From Streptococcus pseudopneumoniae (GTDB lineage: Bacteria > Bacillota > Bacilli > Lactobacillales > Streptococcaceae): a stretch of DNA of 64,000 nt. Position numbers and translations under genes: made by a program. Shown here piece after piece: positions 55,624-64,000 of this stretch. Positions within the stretch are counted from its first letter, which is position 1; each line of letters begins with the position of its first letter. Where the stretch lies: positions 31,491 through 95,490 of the forward strand of contig NZ_JUUO01000088.1 of the NCBI RefSeq assembly GCF_001074975.1, written 5' to 3'. The notes beneath the pieces were generated by a model. The model was not told the origin of the DNA, searched no databases, and worked only from the letters and a program-made list of their open reading frames with translations.

Positions 55624-56244
55624 TTAATACCAGCCGTTGTTAAGCCAGAAGTTTTTAGCAGCTGTCCATGAACCGTAACGTCCTGCAACGTAGGCATCTG
55701 CTACACGTTCTTGGTTTTCAGCTGAGTAGTCACCGTTCAAGTATGAATCTGTCAATTGGTAACGTCCGATATAACGTCCGTTTGTAGCTGTGTAGCTACC
55801 GCCTGATTCTTTTTGGGCGATCCATTCTTTAGCTTCTGCTTCAGATCCGCTTACAGTTGAAGCAACTGTTTCTTCTGCTACTGTTTCGCTTACTACTGGA
55901 GTTTCTTCCTCTACCTCTGTAGTTTCTGTCACTGTGGCTGAAACAGTTTCGTCTTGAGCTGCTGGAGCTTCATAAGTCGTTGAAGCTGGTGCTACTGGCG
56001 CTACAGGGCCATCGATAACCAACTCTTGACCAACATAAATCAAATGAATGTTGTCAATGTGGTTGTTTTCTGCCAATTTCTCAACTGTTGTGTTGTGAGT
56101 TTCAGCGATTTCTGAAAGTGTATCACCTTCTTTAACTGTGTAAGTTGATGATTCTTGAGCAGATACAAATGATGGAGCAAATACTGCAAACAAGGCAGCT
56201 ACTCCTGCAAGAGTTGTTTTAATCTTTTTAGTTGTTGATTTCAT
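55624..56244 (-). CDS. Secreted LysM protein with a C-terminal transglycosylase-like domain
   Basis: A 206-residue cell-wall protein. The signal peptide (residues 1-29) ends SFVSA. One LysM domain at residues 34-78 (YTVKEGDTLSEIAETHNTTVE, ending VGQELVI) binds peptidoglycan. A long Thr/Glu/Val-rich linker follows. The C-terminal 70 residues (EWIAQKESGGSYTATNGRYI, RYQLTDSYLNGDY, NNGWY) resemble aggregation-promoting-factor or lytic-transglycosylase-like domains. It is monocistronic. Confidence 0.88.
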   Translation of the reverse strand: MKSTTKKIKTTLAGVAALFAVFAPSFVSAQESSTYTVKEGDTLSEIAETHNTTVEKLAENNHIDNIHLIYVGQELVIDGPVAPVAPASTTYEAPAAQDETVSATVTETTEVEEETPVVSETVAEETVASTVSGSEAEAKEWIAQKESGGSYTATNGRYIGRYQLTDSYLNGDYSAENQERVADAYVAGRYGSWTAAKNFWLNNGWY

Positions 56245-56483
56245 ATTTGAAAATTCTCCTTCTTTCTATAGTTCTATCATACCCTTTAAATATTACCGTT
56301 TCTTGACACTTTTATGTAGAAATATTACAAAATTATTTTTTATTTCCCTAAATAAGGTATTTTTTGTCATAAAAGATGCTGTTTTATGCTATTTGTAGTG
56401 TAAAAAGGTTTTCATCCACAATTAAAGCCAAGACCTTCATTCTTTGATATAATAGAGATAAGAATTTTTATAAGGGGAAACTG

Positions 56484-57155
56484 ATGAAATCACTTCGTTT
56501 TCAATCTGTCTTTGATATCATCGGACCAGTTATGATTGGCCCATCTAGTAGCCATACAGCTGGTGCTGTTCGTATTGGGAAGATTGTCTCTTCCATTTTT
56601 GATGATACTCCGACAGAAGTCGAATTCCAACTTTTTAACTCATTTGCCAAGACCTATCGTGGTCACGGGACAGACCTAGCCCTTGTTGCAGGTATTTTGG
56701 GCATGGATACAGATGATCCTGAAATCCCAAATAGTCTGGAGATTGCCCACAAGCGCGGTATTAAGATTGTCTGGACTATTCAGAAAGACAGCAATGCTCC
56801 TCACCCAAATACCACTAAAATTACCGTCAAAAATGCCCACAAGACCATCAGCGTGACTGGTATTTCTATCGGTGGAGGGAATATTCAGGTCACCGAACTC
56901 AATGGCTTTGCCGTCTCTCTCAATATGAATACACCGACTATCATCATTGTTCATCAAGATATTCCAGGTATGATTGCCCTCGTAACGGAGGCCCTTTCTC
57001 GCTATGATATCAATATCGCCCAGATGAACGTTACTCGTGAAAAAGCTGGTGAAAAAGCCATTATGATTATCGAAGTCGACAGTCGCAACTGTGATGAGGC
57101 TATCGAAGAAATTCGAAAAATCCCTCATCTCCACAATGTCAATTTCTTTAAATAG
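56484..57155 (+). CDS. sdaAB: L-serine dehydratase beta subunit
   Basis: A 223-residue subunit. The N-terminal catalytic-type domain contains IGPSSSHTAGAVRIG. The C-terminal ACT domain (residues 148-222, IIIVHQDIPGMIALVTEALS) may sense serine. The iron-sulfur enzyme deaminates L-serine to pyruvate and ammonia. A TATAAT box lies about 30 bp upstream, and the alpha subunit follows 8 bp downstream. Confidence 0.93.
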   Translation: MKSLRFQSVFDIIGPVMIGPSSSHTAGAVRIGKIVSSIFDDTPTEVEFQLFNSFAKTYRGHGTDLALVAGILGMDTDDPEIPNSLEIAHKRGIKIVWTIQKDSNAPHPNTTKITVKNAHKTISVTGISIGGGNIQVTELNGFAVSLNMNTPTIIIVHQDIPGMIALVTEALSRYDINIAQMNVTREKAGEKAIMIIEVDSRNCDEAIEEIRKIPHLHNVNFFK

Positions 57156-57163
57156 GAGGAAGC

Positions 57164-58036
57164 ATGTTTTATTCTATCAAAGAATTGGTCGAGCAAGCAG
57201 ATCTGGACTTTCAAGGAAATGTCGCAGAACTCATGATTACAACAGAGTTTGAATTGACCGGTCGCGAACGTGAAGAAGTCCTCCTTCTCATGGAACGCAA
57301 TCTGGAAGTCATGAAAGCTTCTGTCCAACTTGGCCTTAATGAAAATAAATCTCGTAGTGGCCTGACAGGTGGAGATGCTGCCAAATTGGATCACTACATA
57401 AAAAACGGAAAAACTCTGTCAGATTACACGATTCTCTCTGCTGCCCGAAATGCTATCGCAGTCAATGAGCACAATGCAAAAATGGGCTTGGTCTGCGCTA
57501 CTCCGACCGCTGGAAGTGCTGGCTGTCTGCCTTCCGTTCTCACTGCTGCGATTGAAAAATTAGACCTCAGCCACGAGCAACAGCTGGATTTCCTCTTTGC
57601 TGCGGGTGCCTTTGGATTAGTTATCGCAAACAATGCCTCTATCTCGGGTGCTGAGGGTGGGTGTCAGGCCGAAGTTGGTTCGGCCTCTGCCATGAGTGCT
57701 GCCGCCTTGACTCTAGCTGCAGGTGGAACACCTTATCAGGCCAGTCAAGCCATTGCCTTTGTCATTAAAAATATGCTGGGCCTCATCTGTGACCCTGTTG
57801 CCGGCTTGGTTGAAGTGCCCTGTGTCAAACGCAATGCCATGGGAGCTAGCTTTGCCTTCATCGCAGCAGACATGGCCTTGGCAGGTATCGAATCTAAAAT
57901 CCCTGTGGATGAAGTTATCGATGCCATGTATCAAGTTGGAGCAAGCATGCCAACTGCCTTTCGTGAAACAGCTGAAGGTGGACTCGCAGCCACTCCTACT
58001 GGTCGTCGCCTCCAAAAAGAAATTTTCGGAGAATAA
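57164..58036 (+). CDS. sdaAA: L-serine dehydratase alpha subunit
   Basis: A 290-residue subunit that binds the [4Fe-4S] cluster. Cysteine-containing motifs are ATPTAGSAGCLPSVL, GAEGGCQAEVGSAS and GLICDPVAGLVEVPCVKRN. AGGAGG precedes the ATG. It forms the active enzyme with SdaAB and is followed 21 bp later by a HAD phosphatase gene. Confidence 0.93.
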   Translation: MFYSIKELVEQADLDFQGNVAELMITTEFELTGREREEVLLLMERNLEVMKASVQLGLNENKSRSGLTGGDAAKLDHYIKNGKTLSDYTILSAARNAIAVNEHNAKMGLVCATPTAGSAGCLPSVLTAAIEKLDLSHEQQLDFLFAAGAFGLVIANNASISGAEGGCQAEVGSASAMSAAALTLAAGGTPYQASQAIAFVIKNMLGLICDPVAGLVEVPCVKRNAMGASFAFIAADMALAGIESKIPVDEVIDAMYQVGASMPTAFRETAEGGLAATPTGRRLQKEIFGE

Positions 58037-58057
58037 GCTTATCAAATAGGAGAAACC

Positions 58058-58690
58058 ATGACCTCTATCACAGCTATCTTTTTCGATCTGGATGGAACCC
58101 TCGTTGACAGTTCTATCGGGATTCACAATGCCTTTACTCATACTTTTAAAGAGCTGAAGGTGCCTAGCCCTGATGCCAAAACTATTCGTGGTTTTATGGG
58201 ACCGCCTCTTGAAAGTAGTTTTGCGACCTGCCTGCCCAAAGAACAAATTTCTGAAGCCGTGCAGATATACCGTTCTTACTATAAGGAGAAAGGCATCCAT
58301 GAAGCTCAGCTCTTCCCTCATATTGTAGACTTGCTTGAGAAGTTATCGAGCAATTATCCTCTCTACATCACCACGACAAAAAACACTCCAACTGCTCAGG
58401 ATATGACTAAAAACTTGGGAATCCATCATTTCTTTGATGGCATTTATGGTTCCAGCCCTGAAGCACCCCATAAGGCAGATGTCATTCGCCAAGCCTTGCA
58501 GACACATCAACTAGCCCCTCAACAAGCCATCATCATCGGTGATACCAAGTTTGATATGCTGGGAGCTCAAGAAACAGGCATTCAGAAATTAGCCGTCACT
58601 TGGGGATTTGGAGAGCAGGCAGATCTACTAAACTATCAACCTGATTATATCGCCCACAAACCCTTAGACGTTTTGGCGTATTTTCAATAA
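58058..58690 (+). CDS. HAD-superfamily phosphatase (Gph/PGP-like)
   Basis: A 210-residue HAD hydrolase. Motif I is FFDLDGTLVDS (nucleophile Asp near residue 10), the helical cap spans residues 17-80, motif II is ITTTKNTPTA, motif III a Lys in PHKADVIRQAL, and motif IV IIIGDTKFDMLGAQ. It is most like phosphoglycolate phosphatase or PpaX-type enzymes. The substrate is unknown. AGGAG precedes the ATG and it may be cotranscribed with the serine dehydratase genes. Confidence 0.85.
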   Translation: MTSITAIFFDLDGTLVDSSIGIHNAFTHTFKELKVPSPDAKTIRGFMGPPLESSFATCLPKEQISEAVQIYRSYYKEKGIHEAQLFPHIVDLLEKLSSNYPLYITTTKNTPTAQDMTKNLGIHHFFDGIYGSSPEAPHKADVIRQALQTHQLAPQQAIIIGDTKFDMLGAQETGIQKLAVTWGFGEQADLLNYQPDYIAHKPLDVLAYFQ

Positions 58691-58737
58691 CATAAGGGAG
58701 ACTAGGCAAAAACTCCATTTCAGAAGAAAATAAAGTA

Positions 58738-58889
58738 ATACTCAATGAAAATCAAAGAGCAAACTAGGAAACTAGCCGCAAGTTACTCAAAACACTGTTT
58801 TGAGGTTGTGGATAGAACTGACGAAGTCAATAACCATACCTACGGCAAAGCGACGTTGACATAGTTTGAAGAGATTTTCGAAGAGTATA
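58738..58889 (-). repeat. BOX element (A, B and C modules)
   Basis: About 150 bp. It opens TACTCAATGAAAATCAAAGA, carries an internal boxB stem (CTGACGAAGTCA) and ends GATTTTCGAAGAGTAT. It lies between the HAD gene and the IS relic. Confidence 0.88.
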
Positions 58890-58926
58890 AGTCTCTACAT
58901 AACAAAACGCATACTACCAAGTTTTT

Positions 58927-59213
58927 TGTACTGACCCCAAAAAGTTGGACAAATAATTATTGAAAGGATTTAGTTCTGTACTGCACAGGACTAAGTCCTT
59001 TTAGTTTTACCTTAATTCTCTTATTATTGTAATAATCAATATAGTCTATAATAGCTTGTTCCAATTGATTAAGTGATTTATTTGAAAACTTCTCTAAGCT
59101 ATATCCTTGTTTTCTAAGCTTATAGATTTGAACTTTATCATCATAAGTTAATTTCATAATAAAAACACCCCAAAAGTTAGATTTTTTCTGTCTAACTTTT
59201 GGGGTGCAGTACA
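58927..59213 (-). mobile_element. IS3-family relic with internal deletion
   Basis: About 290 bp bounded by imperfect inverted repeats: TGTACTGACCCCAAAAAGTT at 58927 and its counterpart TGTACTGCACCCCAAAAGTT inward from 59213. One ORF (about 58957-59157, minus) joins the start of an orfA (MKLTYDDKVQIYKLRKQGYS) to the end of an orfB transposase (AIIDYIDYYNNKRIKVKLKG), so roughly 1 kb has been deleted. It cannot transpose by itself but retains both ends. A 16-bp hairpin lies inside its right end. Confidence 0.82.
59166..59206 (-). terminator. Perfect 16-bp hairpin in the IS relic, likely terminator of the capD-like gene
   Basis: CACCCCAAAAGTTAGA (59166-59181) pairs perfectly with TCTAACTTTTGGGGTG (59191-59206) around a 9-nt loop. 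On the minus strand it is followed by TTTTT, 26 bp after the stop of the dehydratase gene. Confidence 0.7.
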
Positions 59214-59231
59214 TAATATGCGTTTTCTTTT

Positions 59232-61082
59232 TTATTCAACATGGGTTGTTTGATTGGCAAAGGCGATAATGGCTTGTTTCAACTCATCTCCTCTGAGAGT
59301 TCGGAACTCTTCAATCTTTTGATCGATGGCTTCTAGAGGCATGACATTAACCTTACCAACGAAAATCTTATCCATAACTTGGTTATCAACAAGTTCGGTT
59401 GATACCAAGAGTTCCTCGTAGAGTTTTTCACCTGGACGGATTCCAACTTCAACAATTGGAATTTCACTTTCGGTGTGTCCACTTAGAAGCACCATTTTCT
59501 TAGCTAAGTCATAAATCTTGACTGGTTTGCCCATATCAAGGATAAAGACTTCCCCATCCTTGGCATAAGCACCAGCATGGATAACCAAACGGCTAGCTTC
59601 TGGAATGGTCATAAAGTAACGAGTCATGCGGAAGTCTGTCACCGTTACAGGCCCACCTTCAGCAATCTGACGTTCAAAGACTGGTATGACACTACCACGG
59701 CTACCAAGAACATTTCCAAAACGAACTGCACAGTAGGTCGATTGGCTACGTTGGTTAAAGCCAGTGACAATCAATTCCGCCACGCGCTTGGTTGCTCCCA
59801 TAACATTTGGTGGATTAACCGCCTTATCTGTCGAAATCATAACCATCTTAGGTACTTTGGCTTCATCAACAGCCTTAGCAACATTGTAAGTTCCACGGAT
59901 ATTGTTTTTGAAGGCTTCTTTTGGATTGCGCTCCATCATAGGAACATGCTTGTGAGCAGCCGCATGATAAACAATAGCTGGCTTGTACTGCTCAAAGACT
60001 TGCAACAAACGGTCATAGTCTTGAATGTCTGCGATAACTGGCACATAATCAATCCCTTGGAACTTACGAATCAGTTCATGATAAACAAGGTAGATTGAGT
60101 TTTCCCCATGACCGAGCAAGACGATGCGTTCAGGATTGAAGCGACTAACTTGGCGACAGATTTCAGAACCGATTGAACCACCAGCCCCTGTGACTAATAT
60201 GGTCTTACCTGTCAGTTCTGCGCCCAGACGCGATTCGTCAAGACGAATTTCCTGACGGCCCAAAAGGTCTATGATATCAATTTTTTGGAACCCAGTACCT
60301 GCTTGGTGAAGTCCTTGAACAACAGTTTCAACATTAGGCATCTTGTAACATTTGACATCCAGCTTATTACACATCTGCAAGATACGTTCATATTCTGACG
60401 GATCAAGTGACGGAATCGCAACGATAACACGCTCGATTTGATGGCGTTTAGCCAATTCAGGCAGATTGTCATAAGAGCCCAAAACAGGGATTCCACCAAG
60501 TTTTTGGCCCTTTTTCTTAGCATCCTTATCCAAAATACCGACAAGTTCCAAATCACTGGTTGGATGTTGGTAGCTATCCATAAAGAGGGCCCCACCATCA
60601 CCAGCACCAATCAAGAAGGTTCGACGATGTTCTCCATCACCACTACCTTTTTTGCGTCTGGAATAGATTAACTGCCAAGTAATCCGTGGCAATAAAATCA
60701 AGAAGGTACTCAACAAGATAAAGAGAATGATGAAACGGATGGAGAAGAGTGGCAAGAAGGCATAGCAGATACTATATGACAAGACGCTGCTCGCAGTCAC
60801 ACCAAAAAAGATTTTCATGAAATCCGTAATCTTGCTGTAACGACTAATACTAGCGTTCAAGCCCCAAAATGCAATCATAAATTGATAAAACAAGAAGGCC
60901 AAACTCGTATAGATAATGTAGTCAACAGGTGCTGGATTAATCAAGCCGTAAAATAAGATATAAGATACAATGATGGAAACCACCATACTCAAAATATCAA
61001 ATACTCCCCAGAAAACCTGTTTTTGTTGTTTATTTAAAATTTCCACCAGATCAATCACATAATCTGTGAGTTTTTTATTCAT
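59232..61082 (-). CDS. CapD/PglF-type membrane nucleotide-sugar 4,6-dehydratase
   Basis: A 616-residue enzyme. Four N-terminal membrane helices (about residues 20-135) precede a CoA-binding-like Rossmann domain (FLIGAGDGGALFMDS) and a C-terminal SDR dehydratase (ILVTGAGGSIGSEICRQ near residue 293). The active-site TDKA and MGATKR motif, with Met in place of Tyr, is typical of the PglF/WbpM/CapD group. It makes UDP-4-keto-6-deoxy sugars for surface polysaccharide, probably with the adjacent glycosyltransferase. Confidence 0.9.
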   Translation of the reverse strand: MNKKLTDYVIDLVEILNKQQKQVFWGVFDILSMVVSIIVSYILFYGLINPAPVDYIIYTSLAFLFYQFMIAFWGLNASISRYSKITDFMKIFFGVTASSVLSYSICYAFLPLFSIRFIILFILLSTFLILLPRITWQLIYSRRKKGSGDGEHRRTFLIGAGDGGALFMDSYQHPTSDLELVGILDKDAKKKGQKLGGIPVLGSYDNLPELAKRHQIERVIVAIPSLDPSEYERILQMCNKLDVKCYKMPNVETVVQGLHQAGTGFQKIDIIDLLGRQEIRLDESRLGAELTGKTILVTGAGGSIGSEICRQVSRFNPERIVLLGHGENSIYLVYHELIRKFQGIDYVPVIADIQDYDRLLQVFEQYKPAIVYHAAAHKHVPMMERNPKEAFKNNIRGTYNVAKAVDEAKVPKMVMISTDKAVNPPNVMGATKRVAELIVTGFNQRSQSTYCAVRFGNVLGSRGSVIPVFERQIAEGGPVTVTDFRMTRYFMTIPEASRLVIHAGAYAKDGEVFILDMGKPVKIYDLAKKMVLLSGHTESEIPIVEVGIRPGEKLYEELLVSTELVDNQVMDKIFVGKVNVMPLEAIDQKIEEFRTLRGDELKQAIIAFANQTTHVE

Positions 61083-61167
61083 AGAAATTTACTCCTCCTT
61101 AAAAGAGCTGAATAGTTATATTGTTATTATAACACTTTTTATCCCGTTTACGATTTGCTACAATCTT

Positions 61168-61998
61168 TTACTTGCTTTTTCGTAACAGTTTCATAAAAAT
61201 AAACTGTCTGACAAATCCTGGACAAAGGGCAACAACCATCTGAATGGCAACACTCTTGGCATATTCCAGATAAGAAATTTGTCCTCTCTTCAGCATGCGC
61301 TGACGAGCTTGACGATAGAGTTTGAGGTAACGCAGTCCCCCACGACGCTCAAACATCCCTGCTCCGACACGAACCTGACACAAGATTTGATCGAGGTTGC
61401 CAGTCTTGGCTCCTGCAGCAATCATATTAAGCCAGAGGAGGTCATCCTCCATATAAAGGCCATCCTCATAGTTGCCTGACTTGAGAACCATATCCTTCTT
61501 AAACATAACAGTCATGTGGTTAAAGGCACTTCTCATCCTTTGATAAGCCACAATATCTGCATGTTGAGTCGGAACACGACGGTAAGAAACAATCTCATCA
61601 GGATTGTCAATAAATTCTGCAATATGGCCACCTAATAAGTCGAGGTTGTCCTTCTTCATTAGCTGAACCTGTTTCTCAAAACGATCTGGAACAGCGATAT
61701 CGTCCGTATCCATACGGGCAATAATATCATACTGACACTGCAAAACCCCCTGTCGAAGAGCCAGACCCAAACCTCGATTCTGCTCAAGAGGATAGCGTTT
61801 CACTGGAATATCAGACTCAGCTTCCACCTGGTCTAATACCTGATAGAGCTCAGGAGTCAAAGGCCCATCCTCAACCAGAACCAATTCGCTCGGTTTCAGG
61901 GTCTGATTTTGAATACTTTTTATGGCATCTCTCAAAAATATCGGATTTTCCTTTACATAGACCGACATCAAGACGCTGATTTTTTGCTTTTCAAGCAC
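61168..61998 (-). CDS. Glycosyltransferase family 2
   Basis: A 276-residue GT-A enzyme. The N-terminal fold begins KISVLMSVYVKENPIFLRDA, the metal/nucleotide DxD region is RMDTDDIAVPDRF near residue 95, and the acceptor-side motif is YMEDDLLWLNM. It probably transfers a sugar during capsule or other surface glycan synthesis. It lies 85 bp upstream of the dehydratase gene on the same strand. Confidence 0.88.
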   Translation of the reverse strand: MLEKQKISVLMSVYVKENPIFLRDAIKSIQNQTLKPSELVLVEDGPLTPELYQVLDQVEAESDIPVKRYPLEQNRGLGLALRQGVLQCQYDIIARMDTDDIAVPDRFEKQVQLMKKDNLDLLGGHIAEFIDNPDEIVSYRRVPTQHADIVAYQRMRSAFNHMTVMFKKDMVLKSGNYEDGLYMEDDLLWLNMIAAGAKTGNLDQILCQVRVGAGMFERRGGLRYLKLYRQARQRMLKRGQISYLEYAKSVAIQMVVALCPGFVRQFIFMKLLRKSK

Positions 61999-62088
61999 AG
62001 TTTTTCTCCAATATATAGATTTCCTTCCACTATTTTATCATAATTTTCAAGACTTTCCTATTTTTATCTTGAAAGCCCAAAACCTTAC

Positions 62089-62117
62089 TTGACATTATAG
62101 GGAAAAAGCCTTAAAAT
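62089..62117 (+). promoter_or_regulatory. Promoter of the MFS transporter gene
   Basis: A consensus TTGACA (62089-62094) with TAAAAT (62112-62117) at 17-bp spacing, 35 bp before the start. Confidence 0.7.
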
Positions 62118-62152
62118 AAGCTGTTATTAAAATCAGCTAGAAGAGGTATTAT

Positions 62153-63319
62153 ATGAAAAAGCAATCACTCTTTTTTGTTCCAGGAATTATCCTGATTGGT
62201 GTTTCCTTGCGGACTCCTTTTACTGTTTTACCCATTATTTTGGGAGATATTTCGCAAGGTCTAGGAGTAGAAGTTAGTTCGCTTGGTATCTTGACCAGCC
62301 TTCCTCTCCTTATGTTTACCCTCTTCTCGCTATTTTCTACCCGACTGGCTCAGAAAATTGGCTTAGAACATCTCTTTACCTACAGCCTCTTCTTCTTGAC
62401 TATCGGTTCTCTGATTAGACTAATCAATCTGCCCCTGCTCTATCTAGGAACCTTGATGGTTGGGGCAAGTATCGCAGTCATCAATGTTCTGCTTCCTAGT
62501 CTCATCCAAGCCAATCAACCAAAGAAGATTGGTTTTCTGACCACCTTATATGTAACCTCTATGGGGATTGCAACGGCTCTGGCTTCCTATCTAGCTGTGC
62601 CCATTACACAAGCCAGTTCTTGGAAAGGACTTATCATCCTCCTCACCCTGCTCTGCCTAGCAACTTTTTTGGTCTGGCTGCCTAATCACCGCTATAATCA
62701 CAGACTGGCTCCGCAAACCAAACAAAAAAGCAAAACAAAGGTTATGCGTAATAAACAGGTCTGGGCAGTGATTGTCTTTGCAGGTTTTCAATCCTTGCTC
62801 TTTTACACAGCTATGACCTGGCTACCTACAATGGCCATCCACGCAGGCCTATCCAGTCACGAAGCTGGCTTGCTGACTTCTATCTTCTCTCTGATTAGCA
62901 TTCCTTTTTCAATGACCATCCCAAGTCTGACAACCAGCTTATCAACTCGCAACCGTCAGCTCATGCTCACTCTGGTTTCACTAGCTGGTGTGGTCGGCAT
63001 TTCCATGCTCTTTTTCCCAGTCGGTAATTTCTTTTACTGGCTTGCCATCCATCTCCTCATCGGAACCGCAACCAGTGCCCTCTTCCCTTATCTCATGGTC
63101 AACTTTTCACTCAAGACAAGCGCCCCTGAAAAGACAGCCCAATTGTCTGGTCTATCTCAAACAGGAGGCTATATCCTAGCAGCCTTTGGACCAACGCTAT
63201 TTGGTTACAGTTTTGACCTTTTCCACTCTTGGGTACCAGCTGTAGCTGCCCTCTTACTCGTCGATATCCTGATGACTGTGGCCCTCTTTACAGTGGACAG
63301 AGCTGATAAAATCCTCTAA
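62153..63319 (+). CDS. MFS transporter (CynX/NimT-like)
   Basis: A 388-residue, 12-helix major facilitator. The pattern GVSLRTPFTVLPIILGDI in helix 1, TRLAQKIGLE and the second-half RNRQLML loop fits the CynX/NimT cyanate-permease-like subfamily. The substrate is unknown. AGAGGTAT precedes the ATG. It has its own consensus promoter and is divergent from the glycosyltransferase gene. Confidence 0.82.
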   Translation: MKKQSLFFVPGIILIGVSLRTPFTVLPIILGDISQGLGVEVSSLGILTSLPLLMFTLFSLFSTRLAQKIGLEHLFTYSLFFLTIGSLIRLINLPLLYLGTLMVGASIAVINVLLPSLIQANQPKKIGFLTTLYVTSMGIATALASYLAVPITQASSWKGLIILLTLLCLATFLVWLPNHRYNHRLAPQTKQKSKTKVMRNKQVWAVIVFAGFQSLLFYTAMTWLPTMAIHAGLSSHEAGLLTSIFSLISIPFSMTIPSLTTSLSTRNRQLMLTLVSLAGVVGISMLFFPVGNFFYWLAIHLLIGTATSALFPYLMVNFSLKTSAPEKTAQLSGLSQTGGYILAAFGPTLFGYSFDLFHSWVPAVAALLLVDILMTVALFTVDRADKIL

Positions 63320-63414
63320 AAGCCAAATTTCAAGCCCAAGTTAGCTAGTAAGAAAAGACCCTCTGGAAAACTTGTGTTGCGTGTTCTATGGATTGTTTCA
63401 TAGGAAGTCTAATA

Positions 63415-63446
63415 AACCGCTAAGTTTTCCTTAGCGGTTGTTTTTT
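63415..63446 (+). terminator. Terminator overlapping the XRE gene stop
   Basis: AACCGCTAAG (63415-63424), 5-nt loop, CTTAGCGGTT (63430-63439), then G and six T. The XRE gene's stop codon (63431-63433) lies in the 3' arm. Confidence 0.75.
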
Positions 63447-63772
63447 ACTGTTTTTATAAGTATTTGAAAGGCTTCTAAAAGTTGTTCCTGTGTTTTTTGT
63501 GGAAGTTGGACTAATTGATTCGCTAATGATTCTAGTTGCGGATTTTGAGAAGTAATACGGCTCTCAAATAGTTCAGATGGTGAGATATCCAGAGCTGTAA
63601 TGATTTTCTCTAAAGTATCAATTTTAATATTTGACCCCTTGGTTTCAAGATTAGAAATATAATCAATACCAACACCAGCTTTTTCGCTGAGATTTTGTTG
63701 GCTTAATTTTCTTTCTTTTCGTATAAGTCGTATGCGCTGACCTATATACTTTTGTAAATGAATGGATGTCAT
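63431..63772 (-). CDS. XRE-family transcriptional regulator
   Basis: A 113-residue protein. The helix-turn-helix is at residues 10-66 (IRLIRKERKLSQQNLSEKAG, then SNLETKGSNIKIDTL). The C-terminal 45 residues are helical, perhaps for dimerisation. It is divergent from the secreted-protein gene starting at 63948 and may control it. The target is otherwise unknown. Confidence 0.82.
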   Translation of the reverse strand: MTSIHLQKYIGQRIRLIRKERKLSQQNLSEKAGVGIDYISNLETKGSNIKIDTLEKIITALDISPSELFESRITSQNPQLESLANQLVQLPQKTQEQLLEAFQILIKTVKNNR

Positions 63773-63947
63773 AACTTACCTCGTTTCAATACCATAATAC
63801 AAGGAAGCTAGCTATAAAATAACCCGTTTGTAGACTAAAAAAAGGAAATATATTGCCTATAGAATATAAAAATGATAAAATAGAAGTGTATAAGAAAATG
63901 ATTAGTTCATAATCAATTGTATTTTCTATCAGTTATTAAAGGAGAAA

Positions 63948-64000
63948 ATGATGAAGAAACTGAAAACCCTAACAACTTCAACAGCTATTGCGCTTGCGTC
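63948..64000 (+). CDS. Start of a secreted protein, truncated by the window edge
   Basis: Two ATGs (63948 and 63951) follow AAAGGAG. The visible 17 residues (MMKKLKTLTTSTAIALA) are a typical Sec signal-peptide N-region and hydrophobic core. The mature protein is outside the window. Confidence 0.6.
   Translation, partial: MMKKLKTLTTSTAIALA

Noticed and set aside
56676..57134. 152-codon minus-strand ORF opposite sdaAB
   Set aside because: Antisense shadow; its composition mirrors the ACT domain region of sdaAB.
57713..58321. 202-codon minus-strand ORF opposite sdaAA and the HAD gene
   Set aside because: It spans parts of two well-supported genes on the other strand and has no domain or ribosome site.
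59577..60098. 173-codon + strand ORF opposite the capD-like gene
   Set aside because: Antisense shadow of a gene with clear SDR motifs.

Overview
The window reads as chromosome of Streptococcus pneumoniae or a very close mitis-group relative. The support is BOX-type repeats at four places, a MEGA macrolide-efflux element inside tag, a Rgg/SHP/VP1 peptide-signalling locus, the RNA polymerase epsilon-rnjA pair, and an overall gene order (corA, mutL-ruvA-tag, metQ-metNP, tsaB-rimI-tsaD, mnmG-mnmA, argGH, sdaA genes, capD-like) that I recall from pneumococcal genomes. Most of it is ordinary low-GC housekeeping sequence, interrupted by several accessory insertions.

Layout. (1) Positions 1-9025 are the integrase-proximal part of a phage-related island (prophage or satellite/PICI-like). 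It has a tyrosine integrase and a RhuM gene on the + strand, a divergent repressor/Cro switch with three 16-bp operators, and a leftward replication operon (Rha, small ORFs, DUF771-like, winged helix, replisome organiser, DnaC-like loader). The left end and any packaging genes are outside the window or absent. (2) 9164-12342 holds corA, a DUF1129 gene, an LD-carboxypeptidase and a SemiSWEET-like gene. (3) 12859-18268 is a 5.41-kb MEGA element (mef, msr(D), mef leader peptide and attenuators, and a decayed umuC operon) that splits tag exactly between codons 44 and 45. (4) 18410-25926 holds ruvA, mutL, a LytTR/DUF3021 pair, an NRAMP-like carrier, nrdI, a remnant of an AraC-type response regulator, and an ECF S component. 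(5) 25956-32136 is methionine and cystine uptake (metP, metN, M20 peptidase, metQ with an upstream MET-box; a second amino-acid lipoprotein) plus azlCD. (6) 32330-35073 is the Rgg144-like quorum-sensing locus: two CPBP proteins, the double-glycine peptide VP1, a SHP pheromone whose 3' end overlaps rgg, and rgg. (7) 35177-47237 is housekeeping: tsaD/rimI/tsaB, rpoY, rnjA, mnmG, a Nudix gene, mnmA, argH, argG and a solute-binding lipoprotein.

(8) 47447-55574 is a second Rgg-centred peptide locus. It contains a DUF1430-type ABC exporter operon with several tiny membrane proteins, an AT-rich cassette (secreted small protein, two permeases, ATPase), a short divergent peptide ending FPWKWPI, and an intact rgg. 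The cassette is bracketed by a roughly 125-160-bp direct duplication of the rgg promoter and first codons, so a 9-codon rgg relic lies on its other side. (9) 55624-64000 holds a LysM protein, the two-subunit serine dehydratase, a HAD phosphatase, a BOX element, an internally deleted IS3-family relic, a CapD-like dehydratase, a glycosyltransferase, an MFS carrier, an XRE regulator and the start of a secreted protein.

The most interesting items are the two Rgg-peptide loci, the duplicated rgg start around the secreted-peptide/ABC cassette, the 29-nt repeat shared by the integrase leader and a putative small RNA, and a little-finger-like small protein in the MEGA umuC operon. No tRNA, rRNA or CRISPR array was seen.
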